Shown here one piece after another: positions 11,248 to 22,348 of a stretch of 64,000 bases of DNA. Each line of letters opens with the position of its first letter. Positions within the stretch are counted from its first letter, which is position 1. The DNA comes from Bullera alba. Its lineage: Eukaryota > Basidiomycota > Tremellomycetes > Tremellales > Bulleraceae. Both the position numbers and the translations under genes were made by a program. The notes under the pieces were generated by a model. The model searched no databases. It was not told where the DNA came from and saw nothing but the letters and a program-made list of their open reading frames with translations. The stretch lies in the NCBI GenBank assembly GCA_001600095.1, contig BCIX01000006.1, positions 310,001 through 374,000 of the forward strand. The letters run 5' to 3'.

Positions 11248-13951
11248 ATGCAAGGCCGCTCGACATCGCCCCTGGCCAGCGAGGCTGGGTCTTCCAAGCG
11301 GCCCCGAGCCACCGCCGCCTGCGAAGCATGTCGTGAGGTCGTCCCCTGCTGTATACATTCGTTGCTGATGATTGACAGGCAAGCGGAAGCTGGCGTGCTC
11401 GGGGGAGCAGCCCTGTGCTAGGTGTATGCAGGATAAGAGGGAGTGCTGCTTTGAGGGCAAGGAGCGGAGGACGCCTTTGACCAGAGTCCGAATGACCCTC
11501 CTAGAGGACCGGTGGGTCGAATCGTCTTGAGTATCTGGACTTGCTGTTGATCAATGGCCAGTCTCTCAGCAATCGAAACGCTGTGGTCGGTGATCATTCC
11601 TGGCTTTCCCATCGATGATGCTATAGAGATGTCCCATAGGGGGGATATTGCCGCAGTCGTAGCTAGAGCAGCAACCATCGCCGCCGGTGGGAGCGTAAGT
11701 TCTTAGCATCCCTCAAAGATGCCTTCGCTGATATAATTGCAGCATGCGCCCCATGCGAATCGAATCCCTTCGCCACGCCTACCCCCAACCTCGTTCCCAC
11801 CGACCCGCGGTCCATCGCCCATGCCATCCTCCGATTTCTCCCCCGGCCAAGACAACGATGCCCTACCCCCCGAAGCGTACGAATGGCATGAACCGGCAGT
11901 GTCCAGGTCCCACTCCCAACCACAGATGGATCACGACGCCCAACCCCCCGACGCGGGCATGGGCAGTCTCATCTCGGATCAAAGAGGTGTCAGCTATCTC
12001 GGCCTCTCGTCCGGAGCGACTTTTCTCCGGGCTATACGAAGACTCACGCCAAAAGTCGCAGAGAGCCTGGGCGGCGCTGGTATGGCTGGCTCCAGCGCCG
12101 TTCGGAATACCAGTACCGGAGAACTCAGATGGACACCGAGAAGACAAGATGGGGTCAGGCATATGGCTGACATAGGAGGGCGGGTGGAGACGACACTACC
12201 GCCAATGGCGGAGATGATGCCCCTGGTCGAGAGTTACTTTCGGTACTTTCGTAAGTCACAACCTTGATTTGTGAAGCTGGCGTCTGACTCGTCTAGACCC
12301 GCTCACGCCGCTTGTACACGAACCCACTATCAGAGCCCAACTCATGGGCGCGCTGCCAATCTCCTCGAAACCGGGCTCACAGGTGCTCATCCAGATGATC
12401 TTCGCAATGGGCGCTCTGGACCTATCCCAATCACAACCCCATGATTCCACGACCATCAGCTCGTCAAAGTTCTACGCTCAAGCTCGACAAGCCTTATCTC
12501 GGGATATGCTCGAAGAGGGGACTCTGCCGTTGGTGCAGGGCCTGGCGATCATGGCAAACTACCTCCAGAGGTCTAATCGGCCCAATGCGGGATATATGGT
12601 GCTGGGGTGGGCGATCAGGATGTCCATCGCGCTGGGACTACACACTCCGGTCGCGAACCGCCGCTGCTCGCCGTTGGAGAGGGAGATGAGAGTGAGAGTA
12701 TGGTGGTCGATCGTGACCCTAGAAGCCGGCTGTTCTGTCACTTTTGGACGGCCTAATGCCATCGGACCCGTCCAGCTGCACTCCCTCCCAGCTCCACTCA
12801 ACATCAACGACGAAAACCTCACCGTCTCTACGAGCAGGGTACCCCCCGACCTTTCCCAACCGACGCTTTACACCGCCCTGATCATACAGTCGAAACTCGC
12901 CAAGGTGACCAGTTCGATCCACGACTTGATCCTGCACTCGCGACCGCCCACCGTCGAGCAGATTCGGAAATACGACGACCGGGTGATCAAGGCGCTGGGC
13001 GATCTGCCAGACTTTATGCAGAGTGTGGACGAAGAGCGGGATGGCTCAGGGTGGCACTTGGCGAGAAGTGTGCAGGTCTGGAGAGCGAGAGATTTCAGGA
13101 CTATCCTCTATAGACCCGTCCTCCTGGCCGCAGCGTGGGATAGTACCAATCGCAAGACTTTGACAGATGGCGTCAAGGAGGCCATCGAGTGAGTTCCGTT
13201 TGGCCGGTAGACTCGCCACGATACTGATGCTCTGCAGGACATGCAGATCGCTGGCCTTGGCCAATCTGCAGGATATCCAGAAATACATCACAAACCACCC
13301 GGACCCGTGTCGAGGAGCAGAGTGGTACACCCTCTTCTTCGCCTTCCAAGCCGCTCTCACAATAATGCTCTCGGTGGTCTGGGAGCCGAATCACCAGAGG
13401 GCGGGGACGTGGAAGGCCATGCTTGCCAGTACAGCGGGCTGGTTCCGCGGTCTGAGGAGTATGCAGGAGGTGAGTTTCAGCTCCCCAATTGTTCCACACT
13501 CCGAGCTGACCTTTGGGTTTTAGTTGGCTGACTCATATGCGTCGATCCTTGAAGACGTGATAGGCGTCCTGCCGTCTCCGATGACGCTGCATGGGACCGC
13601 ATCGGGTGAAGCGCTCTCCGCACCTTTCGATCCCGACACACACGGCTGGAACGTCGTGCCGGATCAGCAGGCCGCATCGGCCCTCGACGTGGATCGGTAT
13701 TGGTAAGTCTGCCCCCTCTTACTCGTACTGACGTAGATAGGCTCGAGATTTGGGGCACTGAGCCTGCCAATATAGCCAACAATGGAAACTACGACCCATT
13801 CCAGGATCTCATCACGGCGATCGGCAACAACCCCCAAGGATACGACGCGAGCGGCGGGGCAGGGTACAACTTTGACTTTAACGACTTTTCCGCTCATGGA
13901 ACTGGGTCGACACAGCCTAGTTCCTTCTCGTATGATTTTACGAATCCCTAA
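11248..13951 (+). CDS. Zn2Cys6 transcription factor with fungal-specific TF domain
   Basis: Nuclear DNA-binding regulator. Eight exons keep frame: 11248-11332, 11379-11511, 11562-11694, 11743-12250, 12297-13188, 13238-13469, 13524-13702 and 13741-13951, giving 790 aa. The binuclear zinc cluster spans the first intron: CEACRKRKLACSG then PCARCMQDKRECC, spaced C-x2-C-x6-C-x5-C-x2-C-x6-C. A helical linker (LEDRLSAIETLW) follows, then a disordered Pro/Ser stretch, then the fungal middle-homology domain, with VESYFRYFHPLTPLVHEPTI, YMVLGWAIRMSIALGLHT and RVRVWWSIVTLEAGCSVTFGRP. The tail is Gly/Asn-rich and ends FSYDFTNP. It sits between a sugar transporter and a dehydrogenase and is the likely local regulator of the block, which is an inference from position. 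Confidence 0.9.
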
Positions 13952-13954
13952 GCC

Positions 13955-13985
13955 AACCGTCGGCCGCTAGGCCGGCGCTGGGGCG
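13955..13985 (+). repeat. GC-rich inverted element just 3' of the regulator gene
   Basis: CGGCCGCTAGGCCGGCGCTGGG lies a few bases after the stop codon and can fold on itself (GGCC/GGCC core). A near-identical element follows the kinase gene at 16647. Shared position right after two unrelated plus-strand stops suggests a 3'-end or mobile mini-element; function unknown. Confidence 0.45.
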
Positions 13986-14098
13986 TGAAAGCCACGTCCA
14001 ATGGCGCTGATGACGCACAAGTCCATAGGATTGATTGAGCACATGCATATGATCGTACGGCTTGTATACAGATGCGACGAGGAGAAGAAAACTGCCGA

Positions 14099-15366
14099 TC
14101 AGAAAGCTAAGCCAGTCAGCATGTATGCCTCTTTGAGCCTTGTGCGTCTCACCAGACTCCAAGAGCCATCCTCCGTCAATGACGATTTCGGCCCCAGTGA
14201 CATATGCGTTCTACACCGCGTTAGCACGACACCCCGTAAACATCATGTGGACCCACCGAGACCAGGCCGAGGATACACTGGGCGTAGTCCTTGGCAGCAC
14301 CGGGCCTTCCGAAGGGGATCGCCCAGTCGTTCCTGAAGTGCTTGAAGTGGGCGTCCGAGCCAGTGTTGTTCTCGGCTGGAATGACCGTCATGCCCTAAGC
14401 ACCTCGTCAGCTCGGTGTTCCGATTTCTGGCGGTGGACTCACCGAAGGGAAGTATCCCGGGCAAACGCAGTTGACCCTGATACCCAGATTCCTCCTGGCA
14501 AACTCTGTGGCAAGCTGGTGACTGAGCGAGATGGTGGCAGCTTTGCCCGCGTTGTAGTTGAACTGACCACGCTGCGAGGTCTTTGTGATACCCGAGATGG
14601 AGGAGAGGTTGATGATGTTTCCTGGCTCGGCGGCTCCGCCCACAGTCTTGGCCGCGGCGAGCAGGGGGAGGAAGGCGAACGAGGTGAAGTAGTAAGAGGC
14701 AGTGTTGATCTTGTAGGTGGATAGCCTATAGGTCACTGTTAGCGGTCTCGCCCTTTGCGAATCGAAACTCTACTTGCCAAGTCTCAATCTCCTCGTTCTC
14801 GAACATGTGCTTGGAGAGCCCCTCTGGCGTCTGGTCGCACTCGTTGATGTTGGCACACTTTTCAGAGACACCGTGGTCTGAGCAGGGGCATTAGTGGCAT
14901 GCTGCAGAGAACTATACCCACTGTTCACTAGGATGTTGACAAACTTCTCCTCTTTTTCAATAGCCTGTCTGAATTCTGCACATAATCAGTGCAGTTCATC
15001 AATCGAGGACGTTGACTCACTGGTGATGCCCTCTTTGGTGGACACATCGGCCTGGATGGCCACGATGGTACCGCCATTGGAGCTCGGTCCGAATTTCGAC
15101 TTGAAGCCCTCAGCAGCGGCTTCCAGAGGCTCCAACCGTCTTCCGGAGATGTACACCTTTGCGCCATTGGCAGCGAGGGCGGTGGCTGTGACAAGACCGA
15201 GACCAGTTCCTCCTCCAGTCACTGGAGCGAGCCATTAGCACCACAATTGATGCTTCCATCAAGCCCTTAATCACCCACCCACGGCGACTCTGCCCTTAAC
15301 GTCGAAGAGGTTGACGGCGCTGACGCTGTCAGTGTCGATGGACTTGAACAGGGCGGATGCGGACAT
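14099..15366 (-). CDS. short-chain dehydrogenase/reductase (SDR)
   Basis: NAD(P)-dependent oxidoreductase with a Rossmann fold. The ATG at 15366 gives MSASALFKSIDTDSVSAV. The nucleotide-binding motif VTGGGTGLG straddles the first intron. Further marks are the NILVN strand, the catalytic Ser region NIINLSSISG, the catalytic pair in YNAGK (YxxxK), and CVCPGYFPS after the active site. The last exon is tiny: after GGWLLES an intron with a clear CTGAC branch site joins Ala-Phe and a TGA at 14099-14101. This is a classical SDR of about 300 aa with an N-terminal lead of about 20 residues. Substrate is unknown; relatives are annotated as 3-oxoacyl-ACP or sugar-alcohol reductases. Position in the sugar block favours a sugar or sugar-acid substrate, as an inference only. 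Confidence 0.87.
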
Positions 15367-15753
15367 GATTGCGATTTCGCGGTTTTGGCTGGGATCTATC
15401 AGAAGTGAGAGGTAGGAATGTTGTGAAGTGCAGAGATATCACCCTTTGATCGTTCAGAAGTCAGGACTGTTGGAGCAGCCGTCACCTCCTGCTGTGGGAT
15501 AAGCGAAAACACGCCGAGCTTCGATGATCGGAGCACAGTGATCCTTTGGCGCACAACCGCCCCGGAAAGAGTGTCCGAGATCCGGGGTCCCGATTAGCAG
15601 CTGTTCAATCGTTCAGCCGGGGGATGCATATCCGCCGAATCTCCCGCGGTCACAGGGCACAAGTAAGAAGACGATCAGCTCTGCATCAGCTCAAGATCAG
15701 CTGATAGTTCAAAGCATCTGGGCTGGAGTCCGAGGGATGCGCAGATAGCGACC
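15367..15753. promoter_or_regulatory. divergent promoter, SDR / YFH7-like kinase
   Basis: About 390 bp between two divergent start codons. GC-rich in the middle, with several CGG/CCG triplets (15556-15650). No gene or tRNA seen. Confidence 0.4.
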
Positions 15754-16637
15754 ATGGACGACGAGGTACGGAGACTCGCAAGGGAGATCGTCAAGGCGTA
15801 CAAGGGGTGAGCACGAGCCCGGTTCAGTGGGGTGTGAGTGAGTGCTGACCTGTCTAGGCATGACCAGGACAGACGGTTCATCGTCGGTGTCGCTGGGTGG
15901 GTCACACCCTTGTCGAGCGGAGCTGATCGTATAGTCCCCCTGGATGCGGGAAATCGACCATAGTCACCCCGTTATTGGACATTGTCAATCAGATCCTGAC
16001 AGAATCCTCAACTGAGCATGGTCCCGCCGACGTTTCCTCACCGCCTGGCAACACTCCTCACGACCACAACGATACCGCCATTTGCATAAGTCTGGATGGA
16101 TGGCATCATACCCGAGCAGAATTGGACAAATTCAATGACCCCGTTGAAGCTCATTGGCGAAGAGTATGTCCAAAGCTCTTACTCGGATCAAACACGCTAA
16201 ACATCGTGTAGGGCGCGGCATTCACGTTCGACCTGCCCTCGTATCGAAAGTTCCTTGCCGCTCTCACTGCTCCCATCACACCTCAGACCGAATTGCTGCC
16301 CTTCCCCACCTTTTCCCACTCGCTCAAAGACCCCCAACCCTCTCTGACGCCATTGTCCCCCTCGCACCGGATAGTCCTCATCGAAGGACTGTACACCCAC
16401 CTCGACCTGCCCGGATGGAGAGAGTGTGCGGACTTGATGGATTTGAAAATCTGGATCGAGGTCGATCCGGAGGTAGCCAGGCAGAGGCTGGTCAAGCGGA
16501 ATCACGAGGCGGGTATAGTGGCAGATTGGGATGCGTGTGCGGATAGAGTGGACAAGGTGGATATGAAGAATGGCGAGGCGGTGCGGACACATAGAGTACC
16601 CGCCGATCTGGAGATTGTCTCGGTTCAGCAGGTGTAG
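15754..16637 (+). CDS. P-loop kinase of the phosphoribulokinase/uridine kinase family, YFH7-like
   Basis: Four exons (15754-15806, 15858-15896, 15935-16163, 16212-16637) give 248 aa. The Walker A motif GVAGPPGCGKST is split by the second intron. DGWHHTRAELDKFNDP matches the conserved Asp-Gly-Trp/Phe-His segment that precedes the substrate pocket in this family. IVLIEGLYTHLD is the Walker B-like strand, and WIEVDPEVARQRLVKRNHEAGI is the lid with its Arg residues. The end, ADLEIVSV, is typical. Family members act on small hydroxylated substrates; yeast YFH7 has ATPase activity and an unsettled substrate. The presence next to the SDR raises the option of a sugar or nucleoside kinase role, but the gene family is widespread and may be housekeeping. 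Confidence 0.88.
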
Positions 16638-16646
16638 CCCTCAGCC

Positions 16647-16674
16647 CCCCGCCGGCTGCTAGGCCGGCGCTAGG
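16647..16674 (+). repeat. second copy of the GC-rich 3' element
   Basis: CCGGCTGCTAGGCCGGCGCTAGG begins about 10 bp after the kinase stop codon. It shares GCTAGGCCGGCGCT with the element at 13955. The copy can form a GCCGGC hairpin around CTAG. Confidence 0.45.
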
Positions 16675-16889
16675 TCACTGATAAAACTCAAGTCAAGTGA
16701 CATTGAGTACAGCTTGACCTATGAATGAGTGCACGAGCCAGCCTACACTACCCAGGGCGACCGACAGCCCGGCGCTTTGGTACGGCGACTGATCCATGTT
16801 CCTGACTGACTGCAGGTGACTCTAACTGCTCGACTGTACTGACAGCCGACAGGTACGAGTAAATTACAGAACTCGATTCTCGAAGGCTA

Positions 16890-17650
16890 CCAGGCCGAGA
16901 GCTCCGTCGGTAGAGCAGCCGACTCCACCGCCATAACGAAGCCCGGAGATGGGCCTAACGAAGAGTCCACAGCTCAGAGTCACGCCTGAAACATGAAACA
17001 CACACTGCTAGGCCTCTCAGCACTTGGACGTATGATGCAGATGAGCTCTCCCGGGGGAGCAGGCGACTTTGCTGGCTCACATCGACGTCGTAGGAGAGGC
17101 CTAGCGCACTGGGCATACACTCTCGCGCCTGAAGAGCTCGACTTAGGCGTGTCCTCGGGCGCGCTTCTGCGCAGGATCCAACGCCTTCCTCCTCCCTCGG
17201 AGACGCAGCAGTGATTCCGGACGGGCCTATTGTTTCAGGTTCTTTCCACACCGGTCAGAGCCTACTCGCAAAGGGGATAGGCATCTCAGAAAGAGCGGCT
17301 GATCTCCAGGAGGAGGGAGGGAAGGGAGCAAGGGACCACGTGGGATCCTGAAAATGGTACAGACCGGGAGGAGACTTGAGGAGACCTGGACATCCTCCAG
17401 GTGGACAAGCAGCATAACAGGTCGTCAGTGGGCGCCTACCCAATGACCCTGTCGGTCACCGCTGGCCTTGCTGTTGGAATCAATTCTAGGCATCTCAAAA
17501 GATCCCCGTGCGAGTTGAGCTCCGCTGGTATAGCAGCCACTCTGCGTCCGAACTTAGCCGCAGTTTTGGACGTGCCTAATTCCCCATCGTCCTTTGGCGC
17601 CGAGAGCCTACCGTACCCCGGACATGGTTAGGCATCTCCAAAGCTCCCTC
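16890..17650 (+). repeat. diverged tandem array, period about 140 bp
   Basis: Three short blocks recur in the same order and spacing. Block c resembles GAGCTCCGTCGGTAGAGCAG (16899, 17043, 17517). Block b is GRNGNGCCTA (16948, 17093, 17219, 17429, 17568). Block a is TAGGCATCTC(A/C)-AAG or close (17010, 17146, 17277, 17488, 17630). Distances c to b are about 50 bp and b to a about 60 bp throughout. Copies are strongly diverged between the blocks. Block c resembles a tRNA D-arm (GCTC-loop-GAGC), but no T-arm follows. There is no open frame across the units. The array may be a decayed satellite or a structured non-coding locus. Confidence 0.5.
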
Positions 17651-17986
17651 TTGTGCCCCCATACTAGGTTGGAATTCCCGAACGGAGAAGAGAAGGAAGA
17701 AGGAGCCGTGCGTCAACCGTTCGTCAACTGGATGTCAAGAATGAACAACCTCGATCCCACCAACTCTCCGACGACTCTGCCGCCTGGTGTACTGGCCCTA
17801 TCAGGTCGATACGTTCGTACTAGCTAGATGGTTCACCCCAGAACGCAGAAGGTAGACGTTTGGATCACTCATAGCCATAGGGTGGAGAGTGGATGGATCT
17901 AAGGGGTTCTCGATCGCACGCTGAGCCGTGCATCTTCACATTCATGGTCTACCTCGAGCCGCTGTACCGATTCGGAAGTGGAGCCA
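17651..17986. other. spacer, no gene seen
   Basis: Lies between the repeat array and the stop of the glycosidase gene. An A/G-rich run near 17690 is the only notable feature. Confidence 0.4.
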
Positions 17987-20900
17987 TCACCACAGACACG
18001 AATTGCAGCATGCATATCTATAGGACTCGTAGCTCGGAAGTGCCCCTCCCTCCATATCATCGTCGCTCTCCACGTCCCTCAGCATCGCCTCGGCGCTAGG
18101 ATCGGTCCTCCAACCGGGTCGGAAAGAGTCACTCGTTGTCAGCAAAGTCCCACCTGTGGACTCACCATGCACCGCCCTATCCCGCACCAGCATGGGCTGG
18201 GACATCTCCGCGCCCAAGCTCTTGATCCTCGGGCAATACAACACTCCCATTGGCGCGAGATCGTACTCGTCGATCCAATTGTCATCCGTGGTCCTAAACT
18301 CGTTCGGTCCACACCAGTGGGTCTTGCCCGGCGCGAGGTGGATGTTACCGAACGCATTGTTTCGATTGCCAAAGCAAGTGACCTCGACGTCGTAGCTGCC
18401 GGCGGGGAGGGTGCCGAGATCGACGGGCCCATCGAGGACGACTGTTCGCTTGAGGGAGATCGAGGGGATATTGACGGTGACCACGGGTCCGGCATACCGT
18501 GGGATGTATATCATTGTGGGAGACGAGGCTTCGACGTTGAACGTGCAGTGATATGTCACGTTGCCGGCGTAGAAAGGCAAACCCTGAGGAACCCAGTCGC
18601 CCCAGGTGAATGGTCGCGCGGGAATGATCACGCCTCGATCTCCTCTAACGTCGACGCCAAAGTCGCCGAGGATGTAAAGCCGCTCGATGTGGGTGAGTCG
18701 ACCAAACGGAACCTCGAGCTCGATCGTGTGTGACCCCAGAGCGATAGCGCCCAGAGTCACCCGGGAAATCCCCTTGTCGACCCACCAGAAGGTGGAGTGT
18801 GTAGACACTTCCTCGCCATCGAAAGCGATCTTCATCCCATCGACCAGTTCCACGGCGAGGTCGACTGACGTGTCCACGGCGCACTCTGCGGTGAAGGCGA
18901 ATCGTAGCTTGACCGTGCAGCAGGGCAGGCGACCGGATCCCTCGATTGACCAAGGCTGTGCTGCTGCTTCTCCAATAAGGGGTAGCCCCGCTCGTTGCCT
19001 TGCAATGTTGCCGATGCGCAGGACTTCTGTTTCCGGTTCCCACTCCCCGTCGTTGATCTTGAACTCGGCGAGGTCGAGGAGAAGCACGTTGGGCTCGGAG
19101 AGGGTAGTGTGAACCAGTTCGAGGCGGCCAGAGGGTCCGTACCGTGTGAAATCGACTTGAGAGCTACCGGTTGGGTCTGTTCGAGGGCTGAGCCGGAGTA
19201 GTAGACTTCCAGCAGGCTCGAATCGCCACCGCAACCTGGTCCATCCCGTCTCCGTCTCGCTCCCCACCGCCCATTCCGCCCCGGTCACCGCGTCGAGGAC
19301 ATCCACGTCGAACTCGCCCCTGAGTGAGATCACTCCGTCGATGCTCTGTTGTCGGTCGATGTTGGAGATGAAGACGACTCGATTGGATCCGTCCTGCCGG
19401 ATTTGATGGAGCAGCGTCTTGCTTGGAACGCCATTCTCGTCCACGACCGAGATCTCGCGGTGGGATTCAAGCTGACGGAGAATGTGGAAGCGATTAAAGT
19501 CCACCACTTTGCCCACTTGGCACTCGCCCTCCTCGACGTCGATGAGTTGAGGGTGATCTCCGAGCACTACCACCTCGCCTCCGGCCTCAGTGAACGATTT
19601 GAGAAAATCTAGGGTCGTCTGCCGGATCGTCCTAAGGCCCGGAACGATGACGACGTCGTATTTGGCGTGGCCGACCGATCTCCCTTTGGCCTGCTCCGGT
19701 ACCAGGCTCTCGGCGATAAAGTCAAAGTCCAACAGTCCGTACAGCAGCCACTCGGTGAGCTCCTTGAACAGCGTGTCTCGCTCCACCATCTCTGGCATGT
19801 TCTTGCGCAGGGGCCCAAAGCACAACCAAAAGCTCTCGATGGGGTGGATCACCGCGATTCGGGTCAAGGCCTGGCCGGTTGTCAATGCGACGTTCAGTCG
19901 AGAGAAGTAGTCCTCGATGTGGCGGTACTCTTTGAACCAAGGCGATTGGTAAGAGATTGCTGCAGGATAGTCCCGCTTGCCTTCTCCCCTGAGCGACACA
20001 GGGGAAAGGTGGTGGACTCGGCGGTTGATCCCTAAGGCCGCCTGCCAGTCGCCAAGCCTCTTGTGCTCGGAGAACGTCATGGTCCTGATTGTCAGCTCGG
20101 GACTACACGCTCGACTCACCAGTTTGTCACCCCATAGATCTCGGACATGGTCCATGCAGGTCCACCTTGCTGTTGTCGCGCCACGCTGCTGGCTTGTTTG
20201 ACAGTGTTGAGCTCGACTCTCTCGCACAGCATGTCGACTCCCGGGACATCCATGTTGCGATATCCGCGCATGGCCTCGCCCACCGCGATGGTCTGGGAGA
20301 GGAGGCTGCACTCGTTCATCCTAAGTACGAGTCAGTTTTGGCTTGAGATACGACTTACAGATGGCCTGTGAGCTGTAGTCCGGCCTGTCGACACCACTTT
20401 GCCATTTGATCGAGAGTCGCGGTGACGAAACGCTCCGTGACATGATGCGTAAACTCCCATCGGCGACGACGAGACTGCACTTCTCTTCCAGCGACGTCCC
20501 ATATCAACTCTGGCAGCCTTGCCACGAGGTCGTCATGCCCAGTGGCTGCGGAGAACGACTCTGCGAGGTCGTCGGTCCAGGGGAGGAACACGTCGGCAGT
20601 GTCCCTAGCGTGTTTGAGCATGCCTCTGTGCGAGTGCTGGGGCTCATCGGTGAACATGGTCGGAATTGTGGCGCCAAAGTCCTCGCCAACCTCGGTCCGG
20701 TAGACCTCGTGCGTTGATCTGATGAATGCCGCAATTGCCTTTGGATTGAGCGTGTCGACGTAAGTCTCACCGTTGAACCACTCGGACGGGGGGTTCGACT
20801 CGGCATAGATGTAGCGCGTGTTGCTGGTATGCTGTTGGTCCTTGGATGGGCGATAGGACACTGTGTCGTCTTGGTGAAACTCGAGGTCGAACTTGCCCAG

Positions 20901-21379
20901 CAGCACTCCGTTCTCACTTCGGGATGCCTTGGCACTGGCTCGAATCGAGTGGCTACAGTCAGCGACGACCCTGAGAGTTCCACTCACCACGAAGTCGAAC
21001 CATACGGGCGGGCAGTCACTAGTAGATGCTTTGCTCTGTACTCTGGATGTCCCTTCAGAGCGAGACCTCCGGCCGCACCGCTCGGCCACCTGTCATCTCA
21101 GCTCAGTACATTGTAGCTGACCCACCTGTCCTCGTCATATAGACACGCCTTCATGCCCTTCTCCCTGGCATAAGCCGTAGATTTCTTCACCATGGACATG
21201 AACTCTGGCCCAAGGTACGGCGTGTCAAGCCCGACCCGACTGTGCATGGTGAACCCGCCCATTCCCATCTCCTGCAGCTTGTCAATCTGGTCCTCGAGGT
21301 CGGTCCAGACGAGTTTCGAGTTCCACGACCATAGTGGCGCCCCTCGATACTCTGCTGGCGCATTGGCAAAGTGCTCCAT
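17987..21379 (-). CDS. GH106-like alpha-L-rhamnosidase (glycoside hydrolase)
   Basis: A large protein of about 1,080 aa in five exons, starting at MEHFANAPAEYRGAPLWSWNS (21379). The N-terminal catalytic part has the hallmarks of the GH106 family: PLWSWN, GMGGFTMHSRVGLDTPYLG, CLYDEDRWPSGAAGG (the DEDRWPSG core is split by the first intron), PTMFTDEP, then QLTGHL and EIYGVTNW. The long last exon (about 20085-17987) holds a GATase-like FLKSFTEAGGEVVVLG segment and a jelly-roll tail (GPVDLGTLPAGSYDVEVTCFGNRNNAFG, WIDEYDLAPMGVLYCPRI). No signal peptide is evident, so the enzyme looks intracellular and would need imported oligosaccharide. A Met 17 residues upstream (21430) is an alternative start. 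An in-frame GTGAGT near the C-terminus could mark a weak final intron. Activity on rhamnosides is inferred from family resemblance. Confidence 0.78.
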
Positions 21380-22348
21380 TGCGTGTATGGGTAGTCGATA
21401 TTGACGAAGAGTGAACGTGAATACGCTCAAGGCAAAGCTCAGTACACGAATGGTCTATGCGAGTCGTGTGCCATGACACCGGTCGAAGGTTGGTCGGCGA
21501 GGGACCGAACAGCATGACCGCGACGAACTGTAGCTGGTCCACGACTCGCATCAAAGATGAGCCAGACAGGAGGTTGTATATCCCGCTTCCCGGTGGATAT
21601 CAGAGTGTCCATTAGGGAGCGATGGGCGTCTAAGCTGGAGTTGAAGAGGAGCTGCTGCGGGCTGCAGGCTGGGGGCTGGCCGAGGGCCGGAGGAGGGCGA
21701 CGGAATCAATATTGTTCTCTCACGCCACACTGTTCTAATTCGGTCTTCGGTCTTCCCCCTCCCTCCCTGAGTCCCTCCTCTGTATCGACTAGGTCCACCC
21801 TTGCCATCCATGCTTATCAGCTGATTAGATGTCCCGGTGGATACCTCGGGTCTAATATGACCCGTGTAGTGCCTATGGCAACAGCACTGTGCGGTATATC
21901 CTCTCGAGTGCGCGTCCCATACCCGTGGTCTGTTGGTCATTCGGCGTGCTCTCGGGTGGACCCACTTCGGCATAGTTCGACCCCGAATGCTCTGTTCTGT
22001 TCATCGACGGGCACCCATCCACCCACTACCCCCTGAGGTCTCTGATGCACTTTCGGCATTCACGGGCGTCAAGCAGAATACACAAGGCCTCCTGCCAGAT
22101 CCTGGCCGCCAGCCTGCCACCCTTCGGGTTGCCCTCTGACGACTCCACTTCGGGCGTCGGTACAGCTTTAATCCCGAATGCTAAAATATCCATGCCAAGG
22201 GCAATCATGTTCAAGTGGGTCCCCATGGACCCCACAACCCACATGACCTCCCGGCGGATCCTCCTGTACGCTGGTATCGAGATTTCAAGTCGATATAAGC
22301 GCCTGAGCCAATACTATTCACTTGTCGTCTTCGCAAGCACCACTCGCC
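21380..22348. promoter_or_regulatory. divergent promoter, glycosidase / sugar transporter
   Basis: About 970 bp with no supportable gene between the divergent glycosidase and transporter. TCCCGGTGGATA occurs twice (about 21589 and 21831), and a related CCCGGCGGATCC lies near 22253. These may be shared binding sites for a regulator such as the Zn2Cys6 protein at 11248, which is speculative. Confidence 0.45.

Noticed and set aside
14099..15366. naming the SDR as L-rhamnose dehydrogenase (LRA1)
   Set aside because: The sequence supports a classical SDR only; no diagnostic residue for that substrate is known to me, and cluster position alone is not enough.
16890..16970. tRNA gene suggested by a D-arm-like stretch
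   Set aside because: No T-arm (GGTTCGA-type box B) or acceptor stem pairing could be found. The block is better explained as part of the tandem array.
17987..18180. a last intron in the GH106-like gene (GTGAGT near 18165)
   Set aside because: The matching acceptor would be GAG, not YAG, and only 36 nt away. The uninterrupted frame was kept, with the alternative noted.
18687..19112. plus-strand frames opposite the GH106-like gene
   Set aside because: Antisense shadows of a long well-supported exon, with no splice or family support.
21589..22262. CCGGTGGATA repeats as proven regulator sites
   Set aside because: Only two exact copies and one variant; too few to claim a binding motif without a genome-wide test.
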